In this document: in pieces, positions 24,694 to 30,547 of the stretch
How positions within the stretch are numbered: position 1 is the stretch's first letter
Layout of the letters: each line of letters begins with the position of its first letter
Origin: a virus
Direction: 5' to 3' (one strand)
IMG/VR virus record: IMGVR_UViG_3300044684_000139
Coordinates: 1 to 30,547 of that record
DNA length: 30,547 bases
Position numbers and translations under genes: made by a program
The notes under the pieces: generated by a model
The model's input: only the letters and a program-made list of their open reading frames with translations
Databases searched by the model: none
What the model was told of the DNA's origin: nothing

Positions 24694-24921
24694 CGTCAAG
24701 GCGGGTTTGGCAATGCACTCAAATGGAAACTGCACCCGATCATCGGCTGTAGTCCAGCCAATATCCACATGCTTCCCTGTGACTTGCCGCCAGAATGAAA
24801 CTATATCAACCGACAGATCGCGTGGACGATGACGAAGAACCTTAACGCCACTCGGCATGCGATCCCTAAACGGACAATCTACCCATTCCGGCCATGTCGA
24901 GACGTCGGAGTCGTCGATCAT
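24676..24921 (-). CDS. Hypothetical protein (81 aa)
   Basis: Starts MIDDSDVSTWPEWVDCPFRD, then VKVLRHRPRDLSVDIVSFWR and DIGWTTADDRVQFPFECIAK. Compact alpha/beta character, two cysteines. The ATG at 24921 overlaps the upstream stop as ATGA. No family recognised. Confidence 0.65.
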   Translation of the reverse strand: MIDDSDVSTWPEWVDCPFRDRMPSGVKVLRHRPRDLSVDIVSFWRQVTGKHVDIGWTTADDRVQFPFECIAKPALTELGAV

Positions 24922-25139
24922 TGCGGCGACAATTCTGAAGCCGGTTTTCCTTCCGGACCAAACCGGAAGAACTCGCATTGATCGGCGGCGAAGCGATGCG
25001 ATAGGCAGGCTCGCATGAACTCGGCGTCGGTTGAGCGAACGGGCGCAGTCTCCGACACCTTTGCGGGAGACGCGGCAGCAAGTCCAATTGCAACCGCAGC
25101 AACGGCACAAAGAGCAATCAACAGGCCGTCAATTTTCAT
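24918..25139 (-). CDS. Small protein with N-terminal membrane or signal segment (73 aa)
   Basis: MKIDGLLIALCAVAAVAIGL is a hydrophobic N-terminal helix that could be a signal peptide (cut near AASPA) or an anchor. About 45 residues follow, with two cysteines (FMRACLSHRFAADQCEFFRF). The CxxxxxxxxxC arrangement resembles small helical hairpin proteins held by disulphides. It overlaps the upstream gene by 11 nt. Function unknown. Confidence 0.7.
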   Translation of the reverse strand: MKIDGLLIALCAVAAVAIGLAAASPAKVSETAPVRSTDAEFMRACLSHRFAADQCEFFRFGPEGKPASELSPQ

Positions 25140-25881
25140 TAGCCACCTTCTGCCAGAGGTCGCATCCTCGATCCTGCCTCACGGTCCCGCTCACCGCCTC
25201 ACACGCTGCAATTTGTCCCTGCTCTTGGCTCAGATAACTCGGCGACCAGAACCGGCAGGCCCGGCAACGATGCTTCGCCATGCCGTAATGAACGGAGTAT
25301 TTCGAGCGCTTGTGGGCGTCGTCGACGCCTAGCTTGGCGAGTTGTGCGAGAATTTCTTCATCCCGCTCGCCTGGATCGTCTAGGTTAGGACCGCACCATA
25401 GATCTGGCGGAGGATTCTTGATCGGCCTATGGTAGCAGGCAAGCAACGCAGGCCAAATCGTCTCTTCATACCGCCTGATCTTTGCGGCTCCGTCTTTACG
25501 TCCTAGGATCGCAAGAACGCCTTCATGCTCAAGACAGAGCGCTCGCTCATGCGCCGGATAGTAGGTATCAACGGGATTGTCGCCGGCCAAGATGCAAATC
25601 TCGGCGTGCTCGTGATCAAGCCAGCGGTCGACGATTTGCTGAGGCTCTAGGCCAGTCGCCTTGAACTCGCCGTCCATGCATTGCTGGTAGAGGACGCGAT
25701 CAATGTAATGCGTCTTGCGGTCGATTGATGACCCGCCGCCGTTCGGGACGTCATGGTCCACATCGACATTATAGGGCTTGCCGAAGAGGGCCGGCGTATC
25801 GAATTGGCCAAGAGCGGCGCAGGTTTCAGCGGGCGTCACCTGGGCGAGTTCGTCGTCTGCGAGGCGGTGACTTATGGTCAC
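25129..25881 (-). CDS. Putative metallopeptidase-like protein with C-terminal Cys cluster (250 aa)
   Basis: GTG 25881 overlaps the upstream stop as GTGA and gives VTISHRLADDEL as start. The middle shows SSIDRKTHYIDRVLYQQ, then WLDHEHAEICIL and YYPAHERALCLEHEG. The order YIDR, H-E-x-x-E, AH, E recalls small phage-borne zinc-peptidase-like proteins in which His and Glu bind metal. The last 40 residues have CRACRFW, then CEAVSGTVRQDRGCDLW, a four-cysteine group that I know fused to such domains. Enzymatic activity is not proven. A role in capsid or tail maturation is only suggested by its place between the two terminase genes. Confidence 0.7.
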   Translation of the reverse strand: MTISHRLADDELAQVTPAETCAALGQFDTPALFGKPYNVDVDHDVPNGGGSSIDRKTHYIDRVLYQQCMDGEFKATGLEPQQIVDRWLDHEHAEICILAGDNPVDTYYPAHERALCLEHEGVLAILGRKDGAAKIRRYEETIWPALLACYHRPIKNPPPDLWCGPNLDDPGERDEEILAQLAKLGVDDAHKRSKYSVHYGMAKHRCRACRFWSPSYLSQEQGQIAACEAVSGTVRQDRGCDLWQKVANEN

Positions 25882-26084
25882 GCGGACTTGCGTTTCGCTC
25901 TCGATCGGCGCTGCCGTTCCGCCGCGCTCATGGGCGCGGCGCCGAGACATGGCCGACCGCGCCCGCGCTTGTCACGAAATACCTTGGTAGGCTCTGTCAT
26001 TTGCGTGACAGGCGGCTCTATTTTCGTGACTGCGCCCTCGGAGAATAGCTGCCGACGCGGCAAATGCGAGAGGTCGGACTTCAC
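25878..26084 (-). CDS. Small basic protein with AAERQRR tail (68 aa)
   Basis: The end PMSAAERQRRSRAKRKSA is a motif widely seen in short phage proteins next to terminase genes; preceded by a GRGRP AT-hook-like segment (RGRGRPCLG). Both elements point to nucleic-acid binding. It overlaps terS and the next gene by ATGA and GTGA. Role unknown, perhaps a terminase or DNA-packaging accessory. Confidence 0.7.
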   Translation of the reverse strand: MKSDLSHLPRRQLFSEGAVTKIEPPVTQMTEPTKVFRDKRGRGRPCLGAAPMSAAERQRRSRAKRKSA

Positions 26085-26512
26085 GCGCCCTTCCCCTTCG
26101 TCTTCGCCAAGAAAGCCGCAAGAGCAGCGGCACGATCTTTGTCGGACACGTCAGCCGTCATGATCGGGCCCCCATCGGCGCCAGTGTGCTCGACCGACTG
26201 CTTTTCGCGCCAATCCTCGCCGGCCGCGTTTTTGAGGGCGAATATGGCTGACGTCACGCTCTGGCTGTTCTCTGCCTTGATCAGCTTTCGCTCAAGAAAA
26301 AGCTGTCTCTTGCCCTTCGCTAAAGCTATAGTGTCCGCAAATTCGGGATGCTTATCGAGCCAGTCATATACACGCTGACGATGAATGCCGAGTTCGGCAG
26401 CGGCGGCCGCGAGAGAAAGTCCCTCAGCCATGAGGGACAGGATTTCTTCGCCGAAGTTGGGACGGAAATCCGTTGGCCGTCCGCGCTGAGCCTTAGCTTG
26501 GCGGGCGGTCAT
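26081..26512 (-). CDS. Terminase small subunit
   Basis: This 143-aa protein has an N-terminal helix-turn-helix (about residues 31-54, SLAAAAAELGIHRQRVYDWL). An oligomerisation helix follows (FADTIALAKGKRQLFLERKL), and the conserved pattern FALKNAAGEDWREKQSVEHT is typical of terminase small subunits. It recognises the packaging site and hands DNA to the large subunit. The gene is separated from terL by eight genes, which is unusual. Its start codon lies head-to-head with the plus-strand gene, with no spacer. Confidence 0.9.
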   Translation of the reverse strand: MTARQAKAQRGRPTDFRPNFGEEILSLMAEGLSLAAAAAELGIHRQRVYDWLDKHPEFADTIALAKGKRQLFLERKLIKAENSQSVTSAIFALKNAAGEDWREKQSVEHTGADGGPIMTADVSDKDRAAALAAFLAKTKGKGA

Positions 26513-26516
26513 TCAG
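26506..26516. repeat. Direct repeat CGGTCATTCAG, copy 1 (terS start)
   Basis: The 11-bp sequence contains the terS start codon in the minus orientation (CTGAATGACCG). An identical copy lies at 27320-27330, and a shorter one (CGTCATTCAG, nine shared bases plus one) at 26885-26894. The two 11-bp copies bracket the plus-strand gene and the 77-aa gene. Confidence 0.7.
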
Positions 26517-26579
26517 TTTCAAGCTCTCGCAACTACCCTGATAAGCCTTAAGACGGCCGGTGATCTGGCTAAGGCGTTT

Positions 26580-26981
26580 ATGGACATACAAGGGGCGGTT
26601 AAGGAACAAGGAAAGGTTTTCGAACTCCAGCGCGTAATTCTCGCCGCCCATCAAAGCGCACTTGCTGCCCAGGAAGCGCAAGCGACGCTGTTGCAACGTG
26701 TACGTGAGCTTGAAGAACAAGTTAGAGGCTTTGAAGCATGGGACGGCGAGAAAGATAGCTATAATATGATGGACGTGAACCGCGGGAGAGGGTCTGTTCT
26801 CATATACGGATTGAAAAAAGACGCCAGTGGAACCGAACCATTCCATGCACTTTGTGCAAAGTGTTATAATCATAAGATAAAATCCGTCATTCAGGCCACG
26901 TACCGGATTGAGCGGGCGCAACTACCCGCTCGCTTACCCTCCTCCGCGATCTTGGTACGAAATATACGTGGGGCAACATGA
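26580..26981 (+). CDS. Plus-strand coiled-coil/Cys phage protein, probable remnant or non-standard start
   Basis: From 26580 the 133-aa frame has HQSALAAQEAQATLLQRVRE and LEEQVRGFEAWDGEKDSYNM, then IYGLKKDASGTEPFHALCAK and CYNHKIKSVIQ. The order helix, LxxRVRELE, W..EK..Y, YxLK, EPxH.LC..CY, KS.LQ belongs to a family of unnamed phage proteins that I know as a coiled coil plus zinc ribbon. Coding continues upstream of the ATG (LATTLISLKTAGDLAKAF) back to about 26511 without ATG, GTG or TTG. Only the first Cys pair is present; the usual second pair is missing. It may be a truncated cargo gene or start at ATT 26511. 80 nt without a recognised gene follow. Confidence 0.65.
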   Translation: MDIQGAVKEQGKVFELQRVILAAHQSALAAQEAQATLLQRVRELEEQVRGFEAWDGEKDSYNMMDVNRGRGSVLIYGLKKDASGTEPFHALCAKCYNHKIKSVIQATYRIERAQLPARLPSSAILVRNIRGAT

Positions 26982-27061
26982 AAAACTGCGAGAGAACTCA
27001 TCGAAACTGAAGCCAATGGGATTAGGGGAACTTAGAAACCACCTAATTGAGGTAAAAAACC

Positions 27062-27295
27062 TCAGAGGACGGCTTCTGATCTTTTTCCATGACACTCTGA
27101 CCAAACTGCCGCAAGAATCTCGGCAATCAAATCCTCAGTCAGCGAGCGAGAAATCTCAGGAAAAGGCAATCTCCGCAGAAGAATATCTGCACCGGCGGAA
27201 ATAGCCTCATCACTAAACTCTCGATTACATTCGGGCGCGCCAGCCGACTTTGAATGATCTTCGCGGTCGGCGGGCGAATCAACACACGTCGGCAT
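27062..27295 (-). CDS. Small hypothetical protein downstream of the main promoter (77 aa)
   Basis: After a disordered start, the C-terminal half is helical: EFSDEAISAGADILLRRLPF and SRSLTEDLIAEILAAVWSEC. The DEAI.AG..L and I..IL.A.W pattern is frequent in small phage early proteins. The ribosome site is weak. A 15-codon frame (27279-27326) overlaps its start. It opens the transcript of the promoter at 27379-27407. Function unknown; a plus-strand frame across this region is less convincing. Confidence 0.55.
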   Translation of the reverse strand: MPTCVDSPADREDHSKSAGAPECNREFSDEAISAGADILLRRLPFPEISRSLTEDLIAEILAAVWSECHGKRSEAVL

Positions 27296-27326
27296 TGGCT
27301 AACTCAAGTAGATAGTCGCCGGTCAT
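27279..27326 (-). CDS. Possible 15-codon leader peptide
   Basis: Minus-strand ATG at 27326, within the second CGGTCATTCAG copy, opens the frame MTGDYLLELANADVC and stops inside the start of the 77-aa gene. The overlap would allow translational coupling. It may also be just the beginning of a gene lost by frameshift. Tentative. Confidence 0.25.
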   Translation of the reverse strand: MTGDYLLELANADVC

Positions 27327-27330
27327 TCAG
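27320..27330. repeat. Direct repeat CGGTCATTCAG, copy 2
   Basis: Exact copy of the sequence at the terS start (26506-26516), again reading CTGAATGACCG on the minus strand. It lies about 50 nt inside the transcript of the promoter at 27379-27407 and marks the right border of the unusual segment. Confidence 0.7.
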
Positions 27331-27378
27331 CTAATTGTCCGGAAATTAAGACGCAGGTATGGCGTCGAGCGTGAACCC

Positions 27379-27407
27379 CTTTTACGAATCGGCGGGTGAT
27401 TTGTCAA
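27379..27407 (-). promoter_or_regulatory. Sigma70-type promoter for the packaging/structural block
   Basis: On the minus strand TTGACA (27407-27402), exactly 17 nt, then TAAAAG (27384-27379). The -35 is perfect and the -10 has four of six consensus bases. It overlaps the stop of the upstream 101-aa gene and points to the 77-aa gene, terS and the structural genes. The expected start is near 27372. It is the best promoter I find and a candidate late promoter, read by host RNA polymerase. Confidence 0.65.
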
Positions 27408-27709
27408 GCGCCGGCCGACACAAAGGCGCGGATATGATCAAATACCTGTTCATTAAGCTCTGCGTCAGTGAAGCAAACATGATCGGAATGAGATAGACTA
27501 ACCACATGAGTTCCATCGGGCGTGGTGAAATCGTATTGGAGGCGCGGCCAATCTGAGAATTTGATTTTAGCGGCGCCATACAGGCGCGTGAAGCGATCAA
27601 TGGCGACGCGCCGTTCGGTTTCGCTCGGCCAGTAGAAACTGGACGTCGGCGGCTCGCCTCGCATCACGGCGCGCCCCGCTTCCGCGCCCATAAAGAGCCC
27701 CTTGCTCAT
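27404..27709 (-). CDS. Hypothetical protein (101 aa)
   Basis: ATG 27709 overlaps the upstream stop as ATGA. The protein reads MSKGLFMGAEAGRAVMRGEP, then SETERRVAIDRFTRLYGAAK and VVSLSHSDHVCFTDAELNEQ, alpha/beta with no known motif. It is the last gene of the early block, and a promoter begins within its stop codon. Function unknown. Confidence 0.65.
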   Translation of the reverse strand: MSKGLFMGAEAGRAVMRGEPPTSSFYWPSETERRVAIDRFTRLYGAAKIKFSDWPRLQYDFTTPDGTHVVSLSHSDHVCFTDAELNEQVFDHIRAFVSAGA

Positions 27710-28305
27710 ATCGCCTTGTCCCTGTTCACGCCCAAATCGATATATCCATAGTGGACGGCGAGTTTCCAAAGGCAGTGCTTGAGGAGATCATGGTCGTATA
27801 TCGAGGGCTCGAGCTGGTCATAGACAAAGCGCTCAACGGCGCGCGGGGCGCGGGGCATGACAGTAACTAGGACCGCAATAGCGTCACGCTCTCGGATGAC
27901 CGCAGCCTCTCGCATGGCTTCGATTTGTTGTGGGGTGAGATCGGAATTGCCGCCGGCGCCGATGAGATCGGGAACCTTGAACCCGCGGGCCGCCTTCGCC
28001 TGGCGCAGCACCTCGGCGTGTTGATTGCCGGCCCGCCAGCATTCATTTTTAAGGCGGTGGGCGGCGCAGAAGCGGCCAAGGGGCTCGGATAGGCGCGGAT
28101 CGGTCGATCCTTGCCTATGAGGCTGCGCAAGGGCCACGGCCATCGTTTGGGCGCGCTCCGCGTCGGTTCTCTTGCGCTCTTCCTGGGCCGCCTTGTCGAT
28201 AGCCTGCAAGCCGCGGGCCTCGGTCGAGAACACGATCCGATCGGCCGATTTCATATGCGGCCTGGGTCTCAACTTATCTTCGATGGCCATTAGGTTCAGC
28301 CCCAT
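27706..28305 (-). CDS. Hypothetical early-region protein (199 aa)
   Basis: Contains RIVFSTEARGLQAIDKAAQE, QPHRQGSTDPRLSEPLGRFC, VPDLIGAGGNSDLTPQQIEA and VERFVYDQLEPSIYDHDLLK with a Trp/His-rich end (CLWKLAVHYG). The pattern of a charged N-terminal helix and a C-terminal helical part with conserved Tyr/Asp recurs in alphaproteobacterial prophages in my memory, without assigned role. A second ATG 15 nt downstream (MAIEDK) is an alternative start. Confidence 0.65.
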   Translation of the reverse strand: MGLNLMAIEDKLRPRPHMKSADRIVFSTEARGLQAIDKAAQEERKRTDAERAQTMAVALAQPHRQGSTDPRLSEPLGRFCAAHRLKNECWRAGNQHAEVLRQAKAARGFKVPDLIGAGGNSDLTPQQIEAMREAAVIRERDAIAVLVTVMPRAPRAVERFVYDQLEPSIYDHDLLKHCLWKLAVHYGYIDLGVNRDKAI

Positions 28306-28315
28306 GGGTTAGCCT

Positions 28316-28555
28316 CTATTCTGGAATATCCGGCCCGAATACGGCCGCTCGGATTTGTGGATCGGAGAGGAGAGCGGCCATTTGGGCGCCGGTGCGTGAA
28401 ACACGACGATGAGATGCGATGGCGGGCTTGTCTGGCGGAAAAGTGAAGATTTTCAATGATTCAGTCTCGGCGTCGAGGCCGCGAATGATAGCGGACGTAC
28501 CCCCAGAGGCGTCCGATGTTTCACAAGTTTCACGCGTTTCACGGAGCGTAGTCAT
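28316..28555 (-). CDS. Small hypothetical protein (79 aa)
   Basis: Thr/Glu/Arg-rich start (MTTLRETRETCETSDASGGT) and a C-terminal helix (TGAQMAALLSDPQIRAAVFG). It overlaps the upstream gene by ATGA. No domain recognised. Confidence 0.55.
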   Translation of the reverse strand: MTTLRETRETCETSDASGGTSAIIRGLDAETESLKIFTFPPDKPAIASHRRVSRTGAQMAALLSDPQIRAAVFGPDIPE

Positions 28556-28803
28556 GGGGACTCCCAGACGAGTGCCCTGGCGCTTCGATAGCGCTCCGCG
28601 TCGTTCTCTAGCGCGTGCTCAAACTCGTCATCATCGCGGAAGGCCAAATACACATGATCCGCCATGCGCCACACCTCGCGACCCTGGCCATCAGGCTGGC
28701 TCAATCGACTCCAACCGTGTTCGTGTGCCCGCATCATCAGCTCGGCGTGGCGAGCAAGCTTATCGGCCCATTCCTTGCTCATGGCGCCAGGAAACGTGCT
28801 CAT
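28552..28803 (-). CDS. Small hypothetical protein (83 aa)
   Basis: Helical start with MSKEWADKLARHAELMMRAH, then a WSRLSQPDGQGREVWRMADH strand pair and DDEFEHALENDAERYRSARA. Acidic. Overlaps both neighbours by four bases. Function unknown. Confidence 0.55.
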   Translation of the reverse strand: MSTFPGAMSKEWADKLARHAELMMRAHEHGWSRLSQPDGQGREVWRMADHVYLAFRDDDEFEHALENDAERYRSARALVWESP

Positions 28804-29006
28804 GCCGGTTCCTTTCCCGCTTCTATTGGAACGATGCGAAAGCCGCGGTCTTCGAGGGCTTCAATCAGCTCGTCGGCCAGCTTTGCAATGTCGGGGCCGG
28901 TGAAAGCCCGGAAGGTGTCGTTGCTGGCAATCACGCTCCGCAGAACGATCGCGTCATCCTTAGGCTTCGGCTTCCGCTCGGCGAGGATCACAATCTCAGC
29001 GATCAT
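28800..29006 (-). CDS. Small hypothetical protein (68 aa)
   Basis: MIAEIVILAERKPKPKDDAI, then an amphipathic helix (GPDIAKLADELIEALEDRGF) and a basic/acidic tail. Ends in an ATGA overlap with the next gene. No family recognised. Confidence 0.55.
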   Translation of the reverse strand: MIAEIVILAERKPKPKDDAIVLRSVIASNDTFRAFTGPDIAKLADELIEALEDRGFRIVPIEAGKEPA

Positions 29007-29009
29007 CCT

Positions 29010-29450
29010 TCACACCCCTTCCATCAGCCTATCGACGATCCTATTGGCGAGCTCGCGGGCGAAGTCCTTTGGAGAACGGGCGGCGAGAAGCTTTTCATCG
29101 TCCCTGAGGGGGCTCATGCCATCGCCGATTGGACCGTCGCTAATAGGTTTCCTTCCTGCAAAGCGAGCATTAAGCGCCTTCCTCTGCTCTGTCTCACGAT
29201 TGAGCATAGACACCAAGGAATGCGCCGCATCGGCGCCGTCCTCACCATTTGCGATCAGTTCGAGCAAGGTCTTTCCGCCTGGGAGCTTCCTACCGATTTG
29301 TAGGCGTGACAAAGGCGCCTCGCTTGTAGCCAAAACGTCCGCTGCTCGCCTCAGGTTCTCCACTTTGACGATGTTATGGCTTTTGATTTCAGACCCAGAC
29401 CGCCAGTTGTAAAGCGATTGCCTGGAGACGCCGAGAAAGCGGGCGGTCAT
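29010..29450 (-). CDS. Helix-turn-helix regulatory protein (146 aa)
   Basis: The ATG at 29450 overlaps the upstream stop as ATGA and gives MTARFLGVSRQSLYNWRSGS, a helix-turn-helix of the XRE/regulator type. A segment RRAADVLATSEAPLSRLQIG and GGKTLLELIANGEDGADAAH follow, as in regulators that join a DNA-binding head to a short C-terminal dimerisation part. The C-terminus (FARELANRIVDRLMEGV) is helical. It may control this operon; no operator can be assigned. Confidence 0.7.
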   Translation of the reverse strand: MTARFLGVSRQSLYNWRSGSEIKSHNIVKVENLRRAADVLATSEAPLSRLQIGRKLPGGKTLLELIANGEDGADAAHSLVSMLNRETEQRKALNARFAGRKPISDGPIGDGMSPLRDDEKLLAARSPKDFARELANRIVDRLMEGV

Positions 29451-29770
29451 TGACGCCCTCCATAGTTGCAATCCGAAGATATCACCGCGACATTGCTTTC
29501 GATGGCCTCTTGTATCTCGGGAGGCATTTCACGAAGATGCTGGCCGCCGAACGCCTTCATTTCGTCAGGCGACACGAGCTTTGTACGGCCAAGAATGATC
29601 TCTGGATCATTCGTCGCTGCGGGTGGAATTTCTAATATCGCAACGTCGCCGCCAGGATTACGCCCAAGTTGCGTCGCAGCCGCGTATGCGCCGATAGGGT
29701 CGTCTGCCTCGACCACGGTGCAACCTCGAAATCCTTTGTCCGTCGCGAAAGAGATATAGAACTCAGCCAT
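29447..29770 (-). CDS. Conserved hypothetical protein (107 aa)
   Basis: MAEFYISFATDKGFRGCTVV, then DDPIGAYAAATQLGRNPGGD and VAILEIPPAATNDPEIILGR. The order FYISFAT..GF.G...V.A..P..A...A...G.NPGG resembles an unnamed family found in bacteria and phages. Alpha/beta, soluble. Overlaps the zinc-finger gene by 8 nt. Confidence 0.65.
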   Translation of the reverse strand: MAEFYISFATDKGFRGCTVVEADDPIGAYAAATQLGRNPGGDVAILEIPPAATNDPEIILGRTKLVSPDEMKAFGGQHLREMPPEIQEAIESNVAVISSDCNYGGRQ

Positions 29771-30194
29771 TCCCCTTCTCCCTGTATTTTCTCATGACGA
29801 ACTGCCTATGTGTTCTTGATTCCGAGAATAGACGCTCTTGGCCAGGAGGATCGCGGCGGAGCTTGAAACCATGCTGTTTCGCGTACCGCGCCGCTGTAAG
29901 ATGATCGATGCGGAGAATGATGGCGACTTCCCGCGCGCTGGCGTTATAGCCCTCCAAGATAGCAAAAGCTTTGAGCCGATGTTGATCCGGCTCTGGCTTT
30001 GGGCGACCTCCAGTCTTGCAGACCAGCGGATCGCCATTGCGCCACCAGCGGTACCAGTGATTGCGGCAGTAACCACGCCCGTAGTGACGACCGGAGCATC
30101 CGTCAATGGAACATCGTCTGACGACGCCGGAATCTCCGAACATGGACATCGGAAGAAAGCGCTGCTCTATCGGGTGAGAGAGGGCGACGGTCAT
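29763..30194 (-). CDS. Zinc-finger/HTH DNA-binding protein (143 aa)
   Basis: The N-terminal segment has RRCSIDGCSGRHYGRGYCRN followed by HWYRWWRNGDP: C28, C33, C43 and H46 make a small zinc knuckle known from phage homing-endonuclease-type and related proteins. The later part has an HTH (NASAREVAIILRIDHLTAAR) and a basic tail. It probably binds DNA; without a visible nuclease core it is best seen as regulator or remnant of such an enzyme. Overlap with its upstream gene is ATGA. Confidence 0.7.
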   Translation of the reverse strand: MTVALSHPIEQRFLPMSMFGDSGVVRRCSIDGCSGRHYGRGYCRNHWYRWWRNGDPLVCKTGGRPKPEPDQHRLKAFAILEGYNASAREVAIILRIDHLTAARYAKQHGFKLRRDPPGQERLFSESRTHRQFVMRKYREKGNG

Positions 30195-30469
30195 GGCGAC
30201 GCCTCATTCGGAAAGTATTTCGCAATGACGCCCTTCAATCTGAGTTGCGCTCCGCTATATGATTCCCTGATGACAGATGGCCATAAACTCAACACGGCCG
30301 CATCGAGCGCGGCGCGCAATCGGAGCCGATGCTTGTCGCTCTTCGTGATCTTCAAATCGTAGTTCGAGACCGTCGCCTTGCTCGCCTCTATCATAGCCAA
30401 TGTTGGTTCGCGCGGTACGATAACAAGGCTGTGTTCCCACAAAATTCGCACGAACGTTTCCGCGCTCAT
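30191..30469 (-). CDS. Hypothetical protein at the window edge (92 aa, may be partial)
   Basis: ATG 30469 follows GGGAG by about 4 nt and gives MSAETFVRILWEHSLVIVPR, then TLAMIEASKATVSNYDLKIT and LRAALDAAVLSLWPSVIRES. Helical with a 'PREPTLAMIEASKA' motif common in small phage early proteins ('P..PT..M..A'). The frame stays open to the right end of the window (...RCAVQDTLDWALIQSGSE), so the true start could lie outside. Function unknown. Confidence 0.6.
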   Translation of the reverse strand: MSAETFVRILWEHSLVIVPREPTLAMIEASKATVSNYDLKITKSDKHRLRLRAALDAAVLSLWPSVIRESYSGAQLRLKGVIAKYFPNEASP

Positions 30470-30547
30470 TTCGCTCCCGGATTGAATCAGCGCCCAATCC
30501 AACGTATCTTGGACAGCGCAGCGTTTGTGCCTATTCGTGTTCCGCTG

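Noticed and set aside
26493-26921. Minus-strand frame of 142 codons antisense to the Cys gene
   Set aside because: It is the antisense shadow of a frame with recognisable family motifs, and it overlaps the terS start.
27045-27063. TGAGGT/ACCTCA hairpin behind the 77-aa gene as terminator
   Set aside because: The T-run is in the loop and no T-run follows the stem, so it does not meet the usual pattern.
26908-27204. Plus-strand open frame of 98 codons starting at TTG
   Set aside because: It overlaps both the end of the plus-strand Cys gene and the minus-strand 77-aa gene, has no ribosome site and no recognisable motif; the 77-aa frame has better helical and phage-like character. A remnant of a broken cargo gene cannot be excluded.
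1-30547. CRISPR arrays, tRNA or rRNA genes, transposases, integrase and attachment sites
   Set aside because: Looked for regular spaced repeats, T-loop-like motifs and recombinase motifs and found none that could be supported.

Overview
The window is a contiguous piece of a tailed-phage or prophage genome, most likely of podovirus (P22-like) build. It probably comes from an alphaproteobacterial host, perhaps Hyphomicrobiales. That host guess rests on protein style and GC-rich codon use only and is weak. No host housekeeping gene, integrase, tRNA, rRNA or CRISPR array is visible, so I cannot say whether it is integrated. Nearly all genes lie on the minus strand and are packed with 1-19 nt overlaps, mostly ATGA or GTGA stop/start overlaps, and they read from the right end to the left.

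Layout in the direction of transcription. (1) 30.5-27.4 kb: small, mostly unrecognised accessory genes, including a Cys/His zinc-finger-like DNA-binding protein and a helix-turn-helix protein. (2) 27.4 kb: a good sigma70-like promoter on the minus strand (TTGACA, 17 nt, TAAAAG), just upstream of a 77-aa gene and the packaging/structural block. A plus-strand Cys/coiled-coil gene sits head-to-head with the small terminase gene. The unusual segment is bracketed by an 11-bp direct repeat. (3) 26.5-21.4 kb: small terminase, then eight intervening genes, then large terminase. The intervening genes include a putative metallopeptidase-like protein and small exported proteins. (4) 21.4-16 kb: P22-type portal, two small proteins, scaffold, a hidden 57-aa gene and P22-type coat, closed by a strong intrinsic terminator. 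(5) 16-10 kb: head-completion and tail-adaptor genes (gp4-like and gp10-like) with small companions, a tail-fibre-like protein and a GNAT-fold protein. (6) 10.2-5.1 kb: three or four DNA-ejection (internal virion) proteins, the last carrying a SleB-type cell-wall hydrolase domain. (7) 5-1.4 kb: two large tail-fibre/spike-like proteins. (8) 1.4-0 kb: a plus-strand SAM-dependent methyltransferase and two small exported proteins.

Together the genes describe packaging (TerS, TerL, portal), capsid assembly (scaffold, coat), DNA retention and tail hub (gp4-like, gp10-like), genome ejection (gp7-like and hydrolase-bearing proteins) and host recognition (fibres). The most unusual property is that about eight proteins of the late block begin with what look like Sec signal peptides. 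They include both big tail-fibre-like proteins and three small beta-rich proteins. This is not expected for virion parts assembled in the cytoplasm. Other oddities are the separated terminase subunits, two genes whose conserved coding frame starts before any ATG/GTG/TTG, and strand-reversed cargo genes at module borders.
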